The notes beneath the pieces are model-generated. The model had not been told where the DNA came from. It saw only the letters and a list, made by a program, of their open reading frames with translations, and did not search any database. This document shows positions 52,426 to 60,640 of a stretch of 64,000 nucleotides of DNA, in pieces (the stretch's first letter is position 1; each line of letters starts with the position of its first letter). Both the position numbers and the translations under genes were made by a program. The stretch is taken from assembly GCF_004167675.1 (NCBI RefSeq), contig NZ_SEZQ01000012.1. One strand, written 5' to 3'. Source of the DNA: Aliivibrio finisterrensis_A (lineage in GTDB: Bacteria > Pseudomonadota > Gammaproteobacteria > Enterobacterales > Vibrionaceae).

Positions 52426-55065
52426 ATGAGCGATCTTGCTAAAGGGATCACGCCCGTAAATATTGAAGATGAGCTTCGAGGTTCATACCTAGACTATGCG
52501 ATGTCAGTAATCGTTGGTCGTGCTCTTCCAGATGTGCGTGATGGTCTAAAACCTGTACACCGCCGTGTTTTATTCGCGATGGATGTATTAGGTAATGATT
52601 GGAATAAACCATATAAAAAATCTGCCCGTGTAGTCGGCGACGTAATTGGTAAATATCACCCACACGGTGATAGTGCTGTATACGACACGATAGTACGTAT
52701 GGCGCAGCCGTTCTCACTACGCTACATGCTTGTTGATGGCCAAGGTAACTTTGGTTCTATCGATGGGGATTCAGCTGCGGCGATGCGTTATACCGAAGTT
52801 CGTATGTCGAAAATTGCTCACGAACTGTTGGCAGATTTAGACAAAGAAACCGTAGATTACGTTCCTAACTATGATGGTACAGAACAAATCCCTGCGGTAT
52901 TACCAACTCGTGTACCTAACTTATTAGTTAATGGTGCATCAGGTATCGCTGTTGGTATGGCAACAAACATTCCACCTCATAACTTAACAGAAGTGGTTAA
53001 TGGTTGCTTAGCATTTATCGAGAATGAAGATATCACTATCGATGAGCTAATAAACTACATTCCAGGTCCTGACTTTCCGACAGCTGCATTAATCAGTGGT
53101 CGTAAAGGCATCGTTGATGCATATAAAACAGGCCGTGGTAAAGTTTACATGCGTTCTAAAGCAAACATCGAAGCTGACAAGAATGGCAAAGAAACCATTA
53201 TTGTCACTGAGATCCCTTATCAAGTAAATAAGGCCCGTGTAATTGAAAAAATTGCAGAGCTTGTTAAAGATAAGAAGGTAGAAGGCATTTCAGCACTGCG
53301 TGACGAATCTGATAAAGATGGTATGCGTATTGTTATCGAATGTAAGCGTGATGCAGTAGGTGAGGTGGTTCTTAATAACCTGTACTCATTAACTCAGCTT
53401 CAAACGACATTCGGCGTAAACATGGTTGCACTAGATAACGGCCAACCAAAACTGTTCAACTTGAAAGAAATGTTGAAGTGTTTTGTTGATCACCGTCGTG
53501 AAGTGGTAACTCGTCGTACTATTTTTGAATTACGCAAAGCGCGTGATCGTGCTCATATCCTTGAAGGTTTAGCACTAGCATTAGCAAACATTGATGAAAT
53601 CATTGAGCTAATCAAAAATGCGCCGACACCTGCTGATGCAAAACAAGGCCTTATCGATCGTGGTTGGGATCTTGGCAACGTAGCCGACATGCTAGAGCGT
53701 GCAGGTACAGATGCAGCTCGTCCAGATTGGTTAGAGCCAGAGTTTGGTATCCGTGAAGGCAAATACTTCTTAACGGAACAACAAGCTCAAGCTATCCTAG
53801 AATTACGTCTACACCGTTTAACTGGTTTAGAACATGAAAAAATTCTAGATGAATACAAAGCTTTATTAGACGAAATCGCAGAGCTAATGCATATCCTTGC
53901 AAGCACTGAACGTCTGATGGAAGTTATCCGTGACGAATTAGTAGCCGTTCGTGATACTTACGGTGATGAACGTCGCACTGAAATTGGTGCTGCGATTCAT
54001 GATATCGACATGGAAGACCTAATCACACAAGAAGACGTAGTAGTAACGCTTTCTCGTGAAGGTTATGTTAAGTACCAAATTTTAGGTGACTACGAAGCTC
54101 AGCGTCGTGGTGGTAAAGGTAAGAGTGCAACTAAGATGAAGGACACCGATTATATCGAGCGTCTACTTGTTGCTAATACTCATGATAATATCCTTTGCTT
54201 CTCTACACGTGGTAAAGCATACAGCTTGAAAGTGTTCCAACTTCCTCAAGCTAGCCGTACTGCTCGTGGTAAGCCTATCGTGAACATTCTTCCTTTAGAA
54301 GAAGGTGAGCGTATTACAGCGATTCTACCAGTATCTGAATACTCTGAAGATAAGTTTATCTTCATGGCAACAGGTGATGGTACGGTTAAGAAAACATCAC
54401 TGGATCAATTTGCTAAAGTTCGTGCAAACGGCCTAATTGCAGTTAATCTACGTGAAGATGATTCATTGATCGGTGTTGATATCACTGATGGTTCAAATGA
54501 AATCATGCTGTTCTCTAAAGCAGGTAAAGTGGTTCGTTTCAACGAAGAACATGTTCGTGGAATGGGTCGTACTGCTTCGGGTGTTCGTGGTATGAAACTA
54601 ACTGGTGAAGATCAGGTTGTTTCGTTAATTGTTCCTTCAAATGAAGGTGACATTTTAACAGTGACAGAAAATGGTTACGGTAAACGTACTAAACTTTCTG
54701 AATACCCAACGAAGAGCCGTGCAACACAAGGTGTTGTATCTATCAAGGTTTCTGAGCGTAACGGCAGTGTTGTTGGTGCCGTTCAAACTGAAGATGGTGA
54801 TGAGTTCATGATGATCACTGATGCAGGTACGCTAGTTCGTACTCGCGTATCAGAAGTAAGCCAAGTGGGTCGTAATACCCAAGGTGTTACTCTGATCCGT
54901 ACTGCTGAAGATGAGAATGTAGTTGGTCTACAACGCATTGATGAGCCAGAAGAGATTGAAGTCCTTGAAGGTGAAGAGGGCGAAGTAACAGAAGCGACAG
55001 AAAATACTGAAGCAACTGAAGCGCCTCAAACTGATGATTCAGACACTGAAAGCACAGAAGAATAA
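52426..55065 (+). CDS. gyrA: DNA gyrase subunit A
   Basis: An 879-residue DNA gyrase subunit that cuts and rejoins DNA during negative supercoiling. The ATG at 52426 (MSDLAKGITPVNIEDELRGS) follows GAGGGA; a TTG at 52408 is not used. N-terminal breakage domain contains the active-site tyrosine in AAAMRYTEVRMSK (Tyr122) and the quinolone region HPHGDSAVYDTIV with Ser83 and Asp87, the susceptible residues. The C-terminal propeller has the GyrA-box (QRRGGKGKS). A very acidic C-terminal tail rich in Glu and Thr ends the protein, as is common in vibrios. Confidence 0.97.
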   Translation: MSDLAKGITPVNIEDELRGSYLDYAMSVIVGRALPDVRDGLKPVHRRVLFAMDVLGNDWNKPYKKSARVVGDVIGKYHPHGDSAVYDTIVRMAQPFSLRYMLVDGQGNFGSIDGDSAAAMRYTEVRMSKIAHELLADLDKETVDYVPNYDGTEQIPAVLPTRVPNLLVNGASGIAVGMATNIPPHNLTEVVNGCLAFIENEDITIDELINYIPGPDFPTAALISGRKGIVDAYKTGRGKVYMRSKANIEADKNGKETIIVTEIPYQVNKARVIEKIAELVKDKKVEGISALRDESDKDGMRIVIECKRDAVGEVVLNNLYSLTQLQTTFGVNMVALDNGQPKLFNLKEMLKCFVDHRREVVTRRTIFELRKARDRAHILEGLALALANIDEIIELIKNAPTPADAKQGLIDRGWDLGNVADMLERAGTDAARPDWLEPEFGIREGKYFLTEQQAQAILELRLHRLTGLEHEKILDEYKALLDEIAELMHILASTERLMEVIRDELVAVRDTYGDERRTEIGAAIHDIDMEDLITQEDVVVTLSREGYVKYQILGDYEAQRRGGKGKSATKMKDTDYIERLLVANTHDNILCFSTRGKAYSLKVFQLPQASRTARGKPIVNILPLEEGERITAILPVSEYSEDKFIFMATGDGTVKKTSLDQFAKVRANGLIAVNLREDDSLIGVDITDGSNEIMLFSKAGKVVRFNEEHVRGMGRTASGVRGMKLTGEDQVVSLIVPSNEGDILTVTENGYGKRTKLSEYPTKSRATQGVVSIKVSERNGSVVGAVQTEDGDEFMMITDAGTLVRTRVSEVSQVGRNTQGVTLIRTAEDENVVGLQRIDEPEEIEVLEGEEGEVTEATENTEATEAPQTDDSDTESTEE

Positions 55066-55088
55066 GTAATTACTTAATCTGTAAATTA

Positions 55089-55121
55089 AAAGCCTGCTTA
55101 GAAATAAGCGGGCTTTTTTAT
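55089..55121 (+). terminator. Terminator of gyrA
   Basis: AGCCTGCTTA and TAAGCGGGCT (one G-T pair) form the stem around GAAA-type loop, followed by six T. Confidence 0.92.
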
Positions 55122-55155
55122 GTCTATTATTTGGCTAGACTAGAATGGGGGTATA

Positions 55156-55191
55156 AAAAAGCACCAAGTTAACAATAACTCAGTGCTTATT
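55156..55191 (-). terminator. Terminator of DUF3581 gene
   Basis: On the minus strand AAGCAC and GTGCTT, with inner GTTA/TAAC, form a stem with an internal 3x3 mismatch, followed by a run of T. Confidence 0.75.
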
Positions 55192-55215
55192 AAATAACGT
55201 ATTTTATTGTGTTAT

Positions 55216-55923
55216 TTATACAGTGTAATTTTCTTTTAAAGCAGTGAATCGTTCAACAAGATCATCAATTGCATCTTGTTCATAAGCTTTTAAGCCTGTA
55301 GCAATCATGCGCTTAGTGCCATGACCCACTTCTTCACCGTTTTCAGTGAATTTAAAGTTTAATTTAACAAGTCCACGTTTACCTTCGATATCCATTGTTG
55401 CACCAGTAAATTCAACTTTTGGTGCTGTAAGATCTAAGCGAGTGAATTCTAACTCCATGTTTTGATAAATCACTAAAGGACGTTGGCAGTTAATCATCAA
55501 CTGCTTTTCTTCCATCAATGGAACCATAATGTGAGGGAAGTTCATTCCTGAAAATTGAACATACTGCTTAACAACATTTTCAATAAATGCAGGTTCTAAA
55601 TTCTTTTCACCGCTACGGTTAACATGAAGATATTGCTTATCGTTATCATCAGATAAAGAATACACACCTTCGGCTGTATGGTTAATGTGCAAAGCGGTGT
55701 CGCCTGCAACCATACCAGCAAAATCAAAATGCATTTTGTTACTAATACCTGTTTTAGAAAGCAAAACAGCAAACAATAAATCACCAGGAACACAGAAACG
55801 TTTTGAATCTACGTCATGTATAGGGTTGAAATCACCAGCCACTTTTTTTGCAAAGTCACTTGCTTGTTGGCGGGTGAACTCAAATGAATTATCTGTTTGT
55901 GAAAAATATTGATTTAACTGCAT
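55216..55923 (-). CDS. DUF3581 family protein (hotdog-like)
   Basis: A 235-residue protein of the DUF3581 family. The N-terminal half has the MaoC/hotdog-like stretch ASDFAKKVAGDFNPIHDVD then FCVPGDLLFAVLLSK, which resembles the hydratase motif D-x-N-P-x-H, so a role in binding an acyl-CoA or similar ligand is possible. No signal peptide or membrane helix. It is monocistronic and convergent with gyrA. Activity not proved for the family as far as I know. Confidence 0.8.
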   Translation of the reverse strand: MQLNQYFSQTDNSFEFTRQQASDFAKKVAGDFNPIHDVDSKRFCVPGDLLFAVLLSKTGISNKMHFDFAGMVAGDTALHINHTAEGVYSLSDDNDKQYLHVNRSGEKNLEPAFIENVVKQYVQFSGMNFPHIMVPLMEEKQLMINCQRPLVIYQNMELEFTRLDLTAPKVEFTGATMDIEGKRGLVKLNFKFTENGEEVGHGTKRMIATGLKAYEQDAIDDLVERFTALKENYTV

Positions 55924-56133
55924 AATATATTTGGTAAAAACCTAGATAATGAAATAACAGGTTCAGTATAACCAATCTCTCATCGTTAAATGGTCTATCC
56001 AGTCATAATAAACGTAAAAACAGCGATTTAAACGTTTCAAAATGGCGATAAATTGACAATTACTTCACGTTTTAGTCGTTATAATCTCAGAAATAATACC
56101 TACATGCAGTGATTGCTTAAATAAAGGCCACCA

Positions 56134-56682
56134 ATGAAATCGTTAGTAAAAATAGGAATAGCAGGTTTATTTATTTTTATGAGTTCTTTTACTTGTGCAG
56201 AAGAGAAAAAATCAGGAGATATGGCCGCAGACATTGGTACGGTTGGAATCCCAGTGATTGCAGGTTCGATAGCTTTATATAAAGAAGACTATGATGGGTT
56301 TTGGATGTTCGCTAAAGGAGCAACCTACACGTTAGTTGCAACACAAGCATTAAAATATACCGTGAAAGAAGAGCGTCCGAATGGCGAAGATAATCTTAGT
56401 TTTCCATCAGGGCATTCATCATCAGCATTCCAAGGCGCATCCTATCTACAGTTTCGTTACGGTTGGGAGTATGGTCTTCCGGCTTATATTGGCGCAGGGT
56501 TAGTTGGATATTCACGAGTAGAGAATGAGCATCACTATTGGCGAGATGTTATTGCCGGTGCGGTATTGGCAACAACGATTCAATATTTAGTTACAGATAA
56601 GTACCTTGATGCAAATAACCTAATGATAGCTCCTGTAATTGGTCAAGATCAGGTAGGAATAGCAGCATCTTTCTCATTTTGA
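56134..56682 (+). CDS. PAP2-type acid phosphatase / lipid phosphatase
   Basis: A 182-residue exported PAP2-superfamily phosphatase. A signal peptide (MKSLVKIGIAGLFIFMSSFTCA) precedes the catalytic motifs: KYTVKEERPNG (K-x6-R-P), FPSGHSSSAF (P-S-G-H) and SRVENEHHYWRD (S-R-x5-H-x3-D), all intact. The small size and few membrane segments suggest a periplasmic or inner-membrane enzyme acting on phospholipid or undecaprenyl pyrophosphate-type substrates. Single gene upstream of yegD. Confidence 0.88.
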   Translation: MKSLVKIGIAGLFIFMSSFTCAEEKKSGDMAADIGTVGIPVIAGSIALYKEDYDGFWMFAKGATYTLVATQALKYTVKEERPNGEDNLSFPSGHSSSAFQGASYLQFRYGWEYGLPAYIGAGLVGYSRVENEHHYWRDVIAGAVLATTIQYLVTDKYLDANNLMIAPVIGQDQVGIAASFSF

Positions 56683-56744
56683 TTGGCAAAGCGGCAACAA
56701 GCGAGTAAAATCAGCTCCCTTTTATCGAAGCTAGGTGTACAACA

Positions 56745-58097
56745 ATGTTTATTGGATTTGACTACGGAACCGCTAACTGCTCAGTGGCGACCATTCTAGA
56801 TAATCAAGCGAAACTATTAAAGTTAGAAGGGGATAGTACGTTTATTCCTTCTGCATTATGTGCGCCTACACGAGAAGCGGTTTCTGAATATCTTTTCCGT
56901 ATTTGGGGCGTTCAACCAAGCACAGATATTAATGAGCGCTTACTTCATACTGCAATTTCTTTTAACCGCGAAGAAGATATTGATGTCGATGCTGAGTCGA
57001 TGACATTTGGCCAAGCCGCTCTAAATACTTATATTGATGATCCTGAAGAGGTGTATTACGTAAAATCACCAAAGTCTTTCCTTGGTGTTTCTGGTTTACG
57101 TGATGTTCAAGTAAGCTTATTTGAAGATCTTGTTACTGCAATGATGAAAAACATCAAAAATAATGCAGAGCAAGAATTACAACAAGATATCACATCGACC
57201 GTGATTGGCCGTCCTGTTAACTTCCAAGGTGCAGCAAGTGATGATGCCAATACACAGGCGATCTCGATCTTAACTCGTGCAGCTATCCGTGTCGGTTTTA
57301 AAAATATTGAGTTCCAATTTGAACCTGTTGCTGCAGGTCTAGATTATGAACAAACACTGACCGAAGATAAAACGGTACTGATTGTTGATATCGGGGGTGG
57401 TACAACAGACTGTTCAATGATCCAAATGGGACCATCATGGCGTGATTATCATGATCGTACTAAAGGAATTTTATCTCATAGTGGTTCACGTATCGGCGGT
57501 AACGATTTAGACATTCATTTAGCGCATCGTCAATTAATGCCATTATTGGGTTCTCAAAGCCGCACTCATAAAGGCCTTGAGTTACCAATGACACAGTTCT
57601 GGAACCCAATTGCAATTAATAATATTGTTGCTCAACTGGATTTCTTTGGATTTGGTAATCGCAAGCACCTTTTACAGATGATGAGCGATACTCAAGAGCC
57701 GGAAAAATTGGCTCGCTTAATCAAGCTGTATGATGAGAAACTAAGCTACAAATTATTGCGTGATGCTGAACAAACGAAAATCGCGTTATCAGAGCATCTA
57801 GAGCATGCGATTGATCTAAGTTACTTAGATGAAGGTTTATCATTATCTCTTAATCAGTCTGATTTAGCAGAAGCGATTGCAAAGCCACAAGACAACATCA
57901 ATAAGTTAGTAAAAGAAGCGATTCAACAAGCGGGTAAAACGCCTGATATTATTTATGTTACAGGTGGTTCAGCGCGCTCTCCAATTTTACGTGCAGCCTT
58001 ACAACAACAGTTACCAAACATCGAAATTGTAGGCGGTAACTACTTTGGTTCGGTTACCGCTGGTTTAGCACATTGGGCAAATTACTGCTTTGGGTAA
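56745..58097 (+). CDS. yegD: Hsp70-like chaperone YegD
   Basis: A 450-residue actin-like ATPase of the YegD branch of Hsp70. It has the phosphate-1 loop FIGFDYGTANCSVA, phosphate-2 loop VLIVDIGGGTTDCSM and adenosine motif IIYVTGGSARSPI, but lacks a DnaK-type substrate domain after them. Length equals E. coli YegD (450). It begins a same-strand row with yqfB, an M50 protease and a Spo0M-like gene, with short gaps. No DnaJ or GrpE partner is nearby. Function in E. coli is uncertain. Confidence 0.93.
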   Translation: MFIGFDYGTANCSVATILDNQAKLLKLEGDSTFIPSALCAPTREAVSEYLFRIWGVQPSTDINERLLHTAISFNREEDIDVDAESMTFGQAALNTYIDDPEEVYYVKSPKSFLGVSGLRDVQVSLFEDLVTAMMKNIKNNAEQELQQDITSTVIGRPVNFQGAASDDANTQAISILTRAAIRVGFKNIEFQFEPVAAGLDYEQTLTEDKTVLIVDIGGGTTDCSMIQMGPSWRDYHDRTKGILSHSGSRIGGNDLDIHLAHRQLMPLLGSQSRTHKGLELPMTQFWNPIAINNIVAQLDFFGFGNRKHLLQMMSDTQEPEKLARLIKLYDEKLSYKLLRDAEQTKIALSEHLEHAIDLSYLDEGLSLSLNQSDLAEAIAKPQDNINKLVKEAIQQAGKTPDIIYVTGGSARSPILRAALQQQLPNIEIVGGNYFGSVTAGLAHWANYCFG

Positions 58098-58169
58098 TGA
58101 ACAGTATTATTATCAATAATTAATTTTCGAGCTGCATTGTCGCAGCTCGAATTACATTAGGAAAACACA

Positions 58170-58487
58170 ATGAAAGTAGCACCAACAACAATGACATTCT
58201 TTGAACGTTTTGAATCAGATATTTTATCGAGCAAAAAAGTCATTACTATCCGTGACGAATCTGAAAAAGATTACGTTGTAGGAACAGAAGTTGAAGTGAG
58301 CACTTATGAAGACAACCGTCGTTTTTGTCGTTTAGCGATTGATGCTGTTGATCCAATTAGCTTTGATGATCTTAATCAGTACCATGCTGAGCAAGAAAAC
58401 ATGACGCTAGAAGAACTTAAAAATATTATTGAAGAGATCTATCCAAATAAAGGTCAACTGTACGTTATTTCGTACCATTTAGTATAA
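58170..58487 (+). CDS. yqfB: ASCH-domain N(4)-acetylcytidine amidohydrolase YqfB
   Basis: A 105-residue ASCH-fold enzyme. It follows E. coli YqfB closely: TMTFFERFESDILSSKKVITIRDESEKDY then a beta core, and AEQENMTLEELKNIIEEIYPN at the C-terminus. YqfB hydrolyses N4-acetylcytidine to cytidine; catalytic Thr/Lys/Glu candidates lie in KKVITIRDESE and ENMTLEEL. TTAGGAAAACACA is the ribosome site. The next gene (M50 protease) starts 18 bases later. Confidence 0.93.
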   Translation: MKVAPTTMTFFERFESDILSSKKVITIRDESEKDYVVGTEVEVSTYEDNRRFCRLAIDAVDPISFDDLNQYHAEQENMTLEELKNIIEEIYPNKGQLYVISYHLV

Positions 58488-58504
58488 GAAAGTAAAGGTA
58501 AGTA

Positions 58505-59587
58505 ATGGAATTATTATCTATCGATTTTTTAGGCCAACCATTGCGCTTAGAAGGTTCTATGGCGGGTTGGCAGCAAGTATTTTGGAGCAATACTTTAGTT
58601 GCACAACAAGCTGCATCTGCTGATCATCAAGATCATTACGTACATGAATTTCAGCTTAATCAAGGCGAAAGTATATTAACTTGCCGTTTAGAAGCTACAG
58701 TAACATGGCAGCCTTTTCTTATTGAGTATCGTGCAATGGTTGATGGCCAATTGATTGCAGAAGGCTCTCGCAATACAAAAGATATTGAGCAGCAAGTACC
58801 GCATACGCCAATTAAAGCAGAAAGAAAATTCAGCTTGATCGGGCTTGTTTCGTTAGGGATGAAAGCGTTAAAAAGTGCAAAGTTAATTAAAGTGGCTTTA
58901 GCTTCCGCCAGTATTGCCGCGTACTCATGGCTTTTTTCTATTGAGTTTGCATTATCACTTATTGCTTGCCTTGTTTTTCATGAATACGGCCATATTCGCG
59001 CAATGAAATACTTTGGTATGAAAACTAAAGGTATCTACTTAATCCCGTTCCTTGGTGGTTTAGCACTCAGTGATGAGAAAATAAACACACGTTGGCAAGA
59101 TGTTGTTATCTCTATTATGGGGCCATTCTTTGGTTTGATTCTCTCCTTAATATTGATGGTAGTTTATTGGATAACCGGCGAGATGTTCTTTGCTGGCCTT
59201 GCTGTATTTAACGCCTTTTTAAATCTATTTAATTTATTGCCAATATTGCCGTTAGATGGGGGACACGTACTTAAAAGTATCAGTTTCTCAATGAACAGTA
59301 AGTTAGGTATTACATTATGCGCATTAGCTGCAGTAGGTGGTGTTATATTAAGTTACCAATTAGGTCTCGCACTTTTTGGTTTCTTACTTATTATGGGAAG
59401 TCTTGAAATCGTATTTGAATGGCGTGCTCGTCATCATAGCCATTTACTGCCTCTCGATAAGTATGGCCAATTGGTATCAGCGGCATGGTATGTAGGTTTA
59501 GTTAGTTCACTTATAGGAATTATTTGGTACTTTGCTAGCAGTGGTGATGCCTTGTTACAATTACCAATGCAGATTTTAGGAACTTAA
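58505..59587 (+). CDS. M50-family intramembrane metalloprotease
   Basis: A 360-residue site-2 protease-like membrane protein. A soluble N-terminal domain of about 115 residues precedes 5-6 membrane segments. Zinc ligands are in CLVFHEYGHIRAMKYFG (H-E-x-x-H) and NLLPILPLDGGHVLKS (third ligand Asp, L-D-G-G), the catalytic signature of M50 proteins. It lacks a PDZ domain, so differs from RseP. Between yqfB and a Spo0M-like gene. Substrate unknown; cleavage of a membrane-bound regulator is the usual role. Confidence 0.88.
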   Translation: MELLSIDFLGQPLRLEGSMAGWQQVFWSNTLVAQQAASADHQDHYVHEFQLNQGESILTCRLEATVTWQPFLIEYRAMVDGQLIAEGSRNTKDIEQQVPHTPIKAERKFSLIGLVSLGMKALKSAKLIKVALASASIAAYSWLFSIEFALSLIACLVFHEYGHIRAMKYFGMKTKGIYLIPFLGGLALSDEKINTRWQDVVISIMGPFFGLILSLILMVVYWITGEMFFAGLAVFNAFLNLFNLLPILPLDGGHVLKSISFSMNSKLGITLCALAAVGGVILSYQLGLALFGFLLIMGSLEIVFEWRARHHSHLLPLDKYGQLVSAAWYVGLVSSLIGIIWYFASSGDALLQLPMQILGT

Positions 59588-59671
59588 TCTTTAATACCAT
59601 ACTAAGACTCTATATAAGCCATATATATAGATGAAGTAAAATAAGAATAAACATAGAAAAAGGACGAAAGG

Positions 59672-60418
59672 ATGTTTAAAAAGCTAAAGGCGTCATTAGG
59701 TATAGGTGCTGCAAAAGTAGATACCATTTTAGAAAACCCAGAATTATTTCAAGGTGATACACTAATTGGTACGGTTCACATCCAGGGTGGGGATATTGAA
59801 CAGCAGATTGATGCTATTCATCTAAAACTTAATACGGAAATGAAAGTTGAAAGTGACAGCGGAACCAGTTATCAAACTCTAACCTTATTCCATACTCAGG
59901 CTGTGAATCCATTTACTATTCAAGCCAATGAGAAAAAGGAAATGCAATTTACGATTAAATTGCCAGATGAGACACCAATTACAGCCTTAAATGTTCGTGA
60001 TAACCACTGTGATGTTTGGGTTGAAACTGTTCTAGATATTGATTTTGCGATTGACCCAACCGACCGTGATTTACTGATTGTTAAACCAATGACCGTTGCA
60101 GCAACGATCATTCATCAAATAGAGCAAGCAGGCTTTAGTATGGTGAAAGCAGATGTAGAGCAGGGCTACCTTAATGGTGGTCACTTTAAATCGCACTCAG
60201 GCGGTTACCAAGAGATTGAATTTAGAAGTAATGGATTCATGAATAAAAAAGAGATAGAGCTGTCGTTTATTCTCGATGGGCAAGTACTTCATTGTTTAGC
60301 TGAAGTCGATAGGTCGATGGGTTTTAATCGTGGCGACCAATATGTCTCTTTTTCACTAAATACAAATGCTTCAAGCGCAGAGATACATAACGCAGTACAG
60401 AAAATTTTACGCGTTTAG
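59672..60418 (+). CDS. Spo0M-like (SpoOM) arrestin-fold protein
   Basis: A 248-residue cytosolic protein of the Spo0M family. The two-beta-sandwich pattern is seen as KLKASLGIGAAKVDTILENPELFQGD, then GTVHIQGGDIEQQIDAIHLKL, and PFTIQANEKKEMQFTIKLPDETPIT. In Bacillus the homologue affects sporulation and cell division, but in this Gram-negative it must do something else. AAAAAGGACGAAAGG precedes the ATG. It is 84 bases past the M50 gene and ends the row. Role here unknown. Confidence 0.88.
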   Translation: MFKKLKASLGIGAAKVDTILENPELFQGDTLIGTVHIQGGDIEQQIDAIHLKLNTEMKVESDSGTSYQTLTLFHTQAVNPFTIQANEKKEMQFTIKLPDETPITALNVRDNHCDVWVETVLDIDFAIDPTDRDLLIVKPMTVAATIIHQIEQAGFSMVKADVEQGYLNGGHFKSHSGGYQEIEFRSNGFMNKKEIELSFILDGQVLHCLAEVDRSMGFNRGDQYVSFSLNTNASSAEIHNAVQKILRV

Positions 60419-60441
60419 ATAAGGAAGATTACTTATCACTT

Positions 60442-60484
60442 TAAAAAGAATCGACATCATTTTTGTGATCTCGATTCTTTTTTG
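60442..60484 (+). terminator. Terminator after Spo0M-like gene
   Basis: AAAGAATCGA and TCGATTCTTT form a 10-bp stem, extended inward by GATGA-type partial pairing, and are followed by TTTT. Confidence 0.85.
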
Positions 60485-60601
60485 CATTAGCTGATTAAGA
60501 GTCGTACAATGACCGACTTGTAAGTGTTCCCGACCTTTGTGTGGTTGATTGATCCTTACATCTTAGACAATCTATTATTTAGACTTATTAATTTTTAGCA
60601 T

Positions 60602-60622
60602 GTGTTGCTTCGTGTGCAACAC
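60602..60622 (+). promoter_or_regulatory. thrS translational operator, tRNA-Thr anticodon-arm mimic
   Basis: GTGTTGC (60602-60608) and GCAACAC (60616-60622) form a perfect 7-bp stem closing a 7-base loop TTCGTGT. The loop's central bases CGT occupy the anticodon positions 34-36 and equal a threonine anticodon. The element ends 18 bases before the thrS ATG. E. coli thrS is repressed by its own product through such an operator, so autoregulation is predicted here. Confidence 0.75.
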
Positions 60623-60640
60623 CACTGTAAAGGATAAAAC

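Noticed and set aside
52660..52800. Quinolone-resistance change in gyrA
   Set aside because: Ser83 and Asp87 are the usual susceptible residues, so no resistance mutation is seen.
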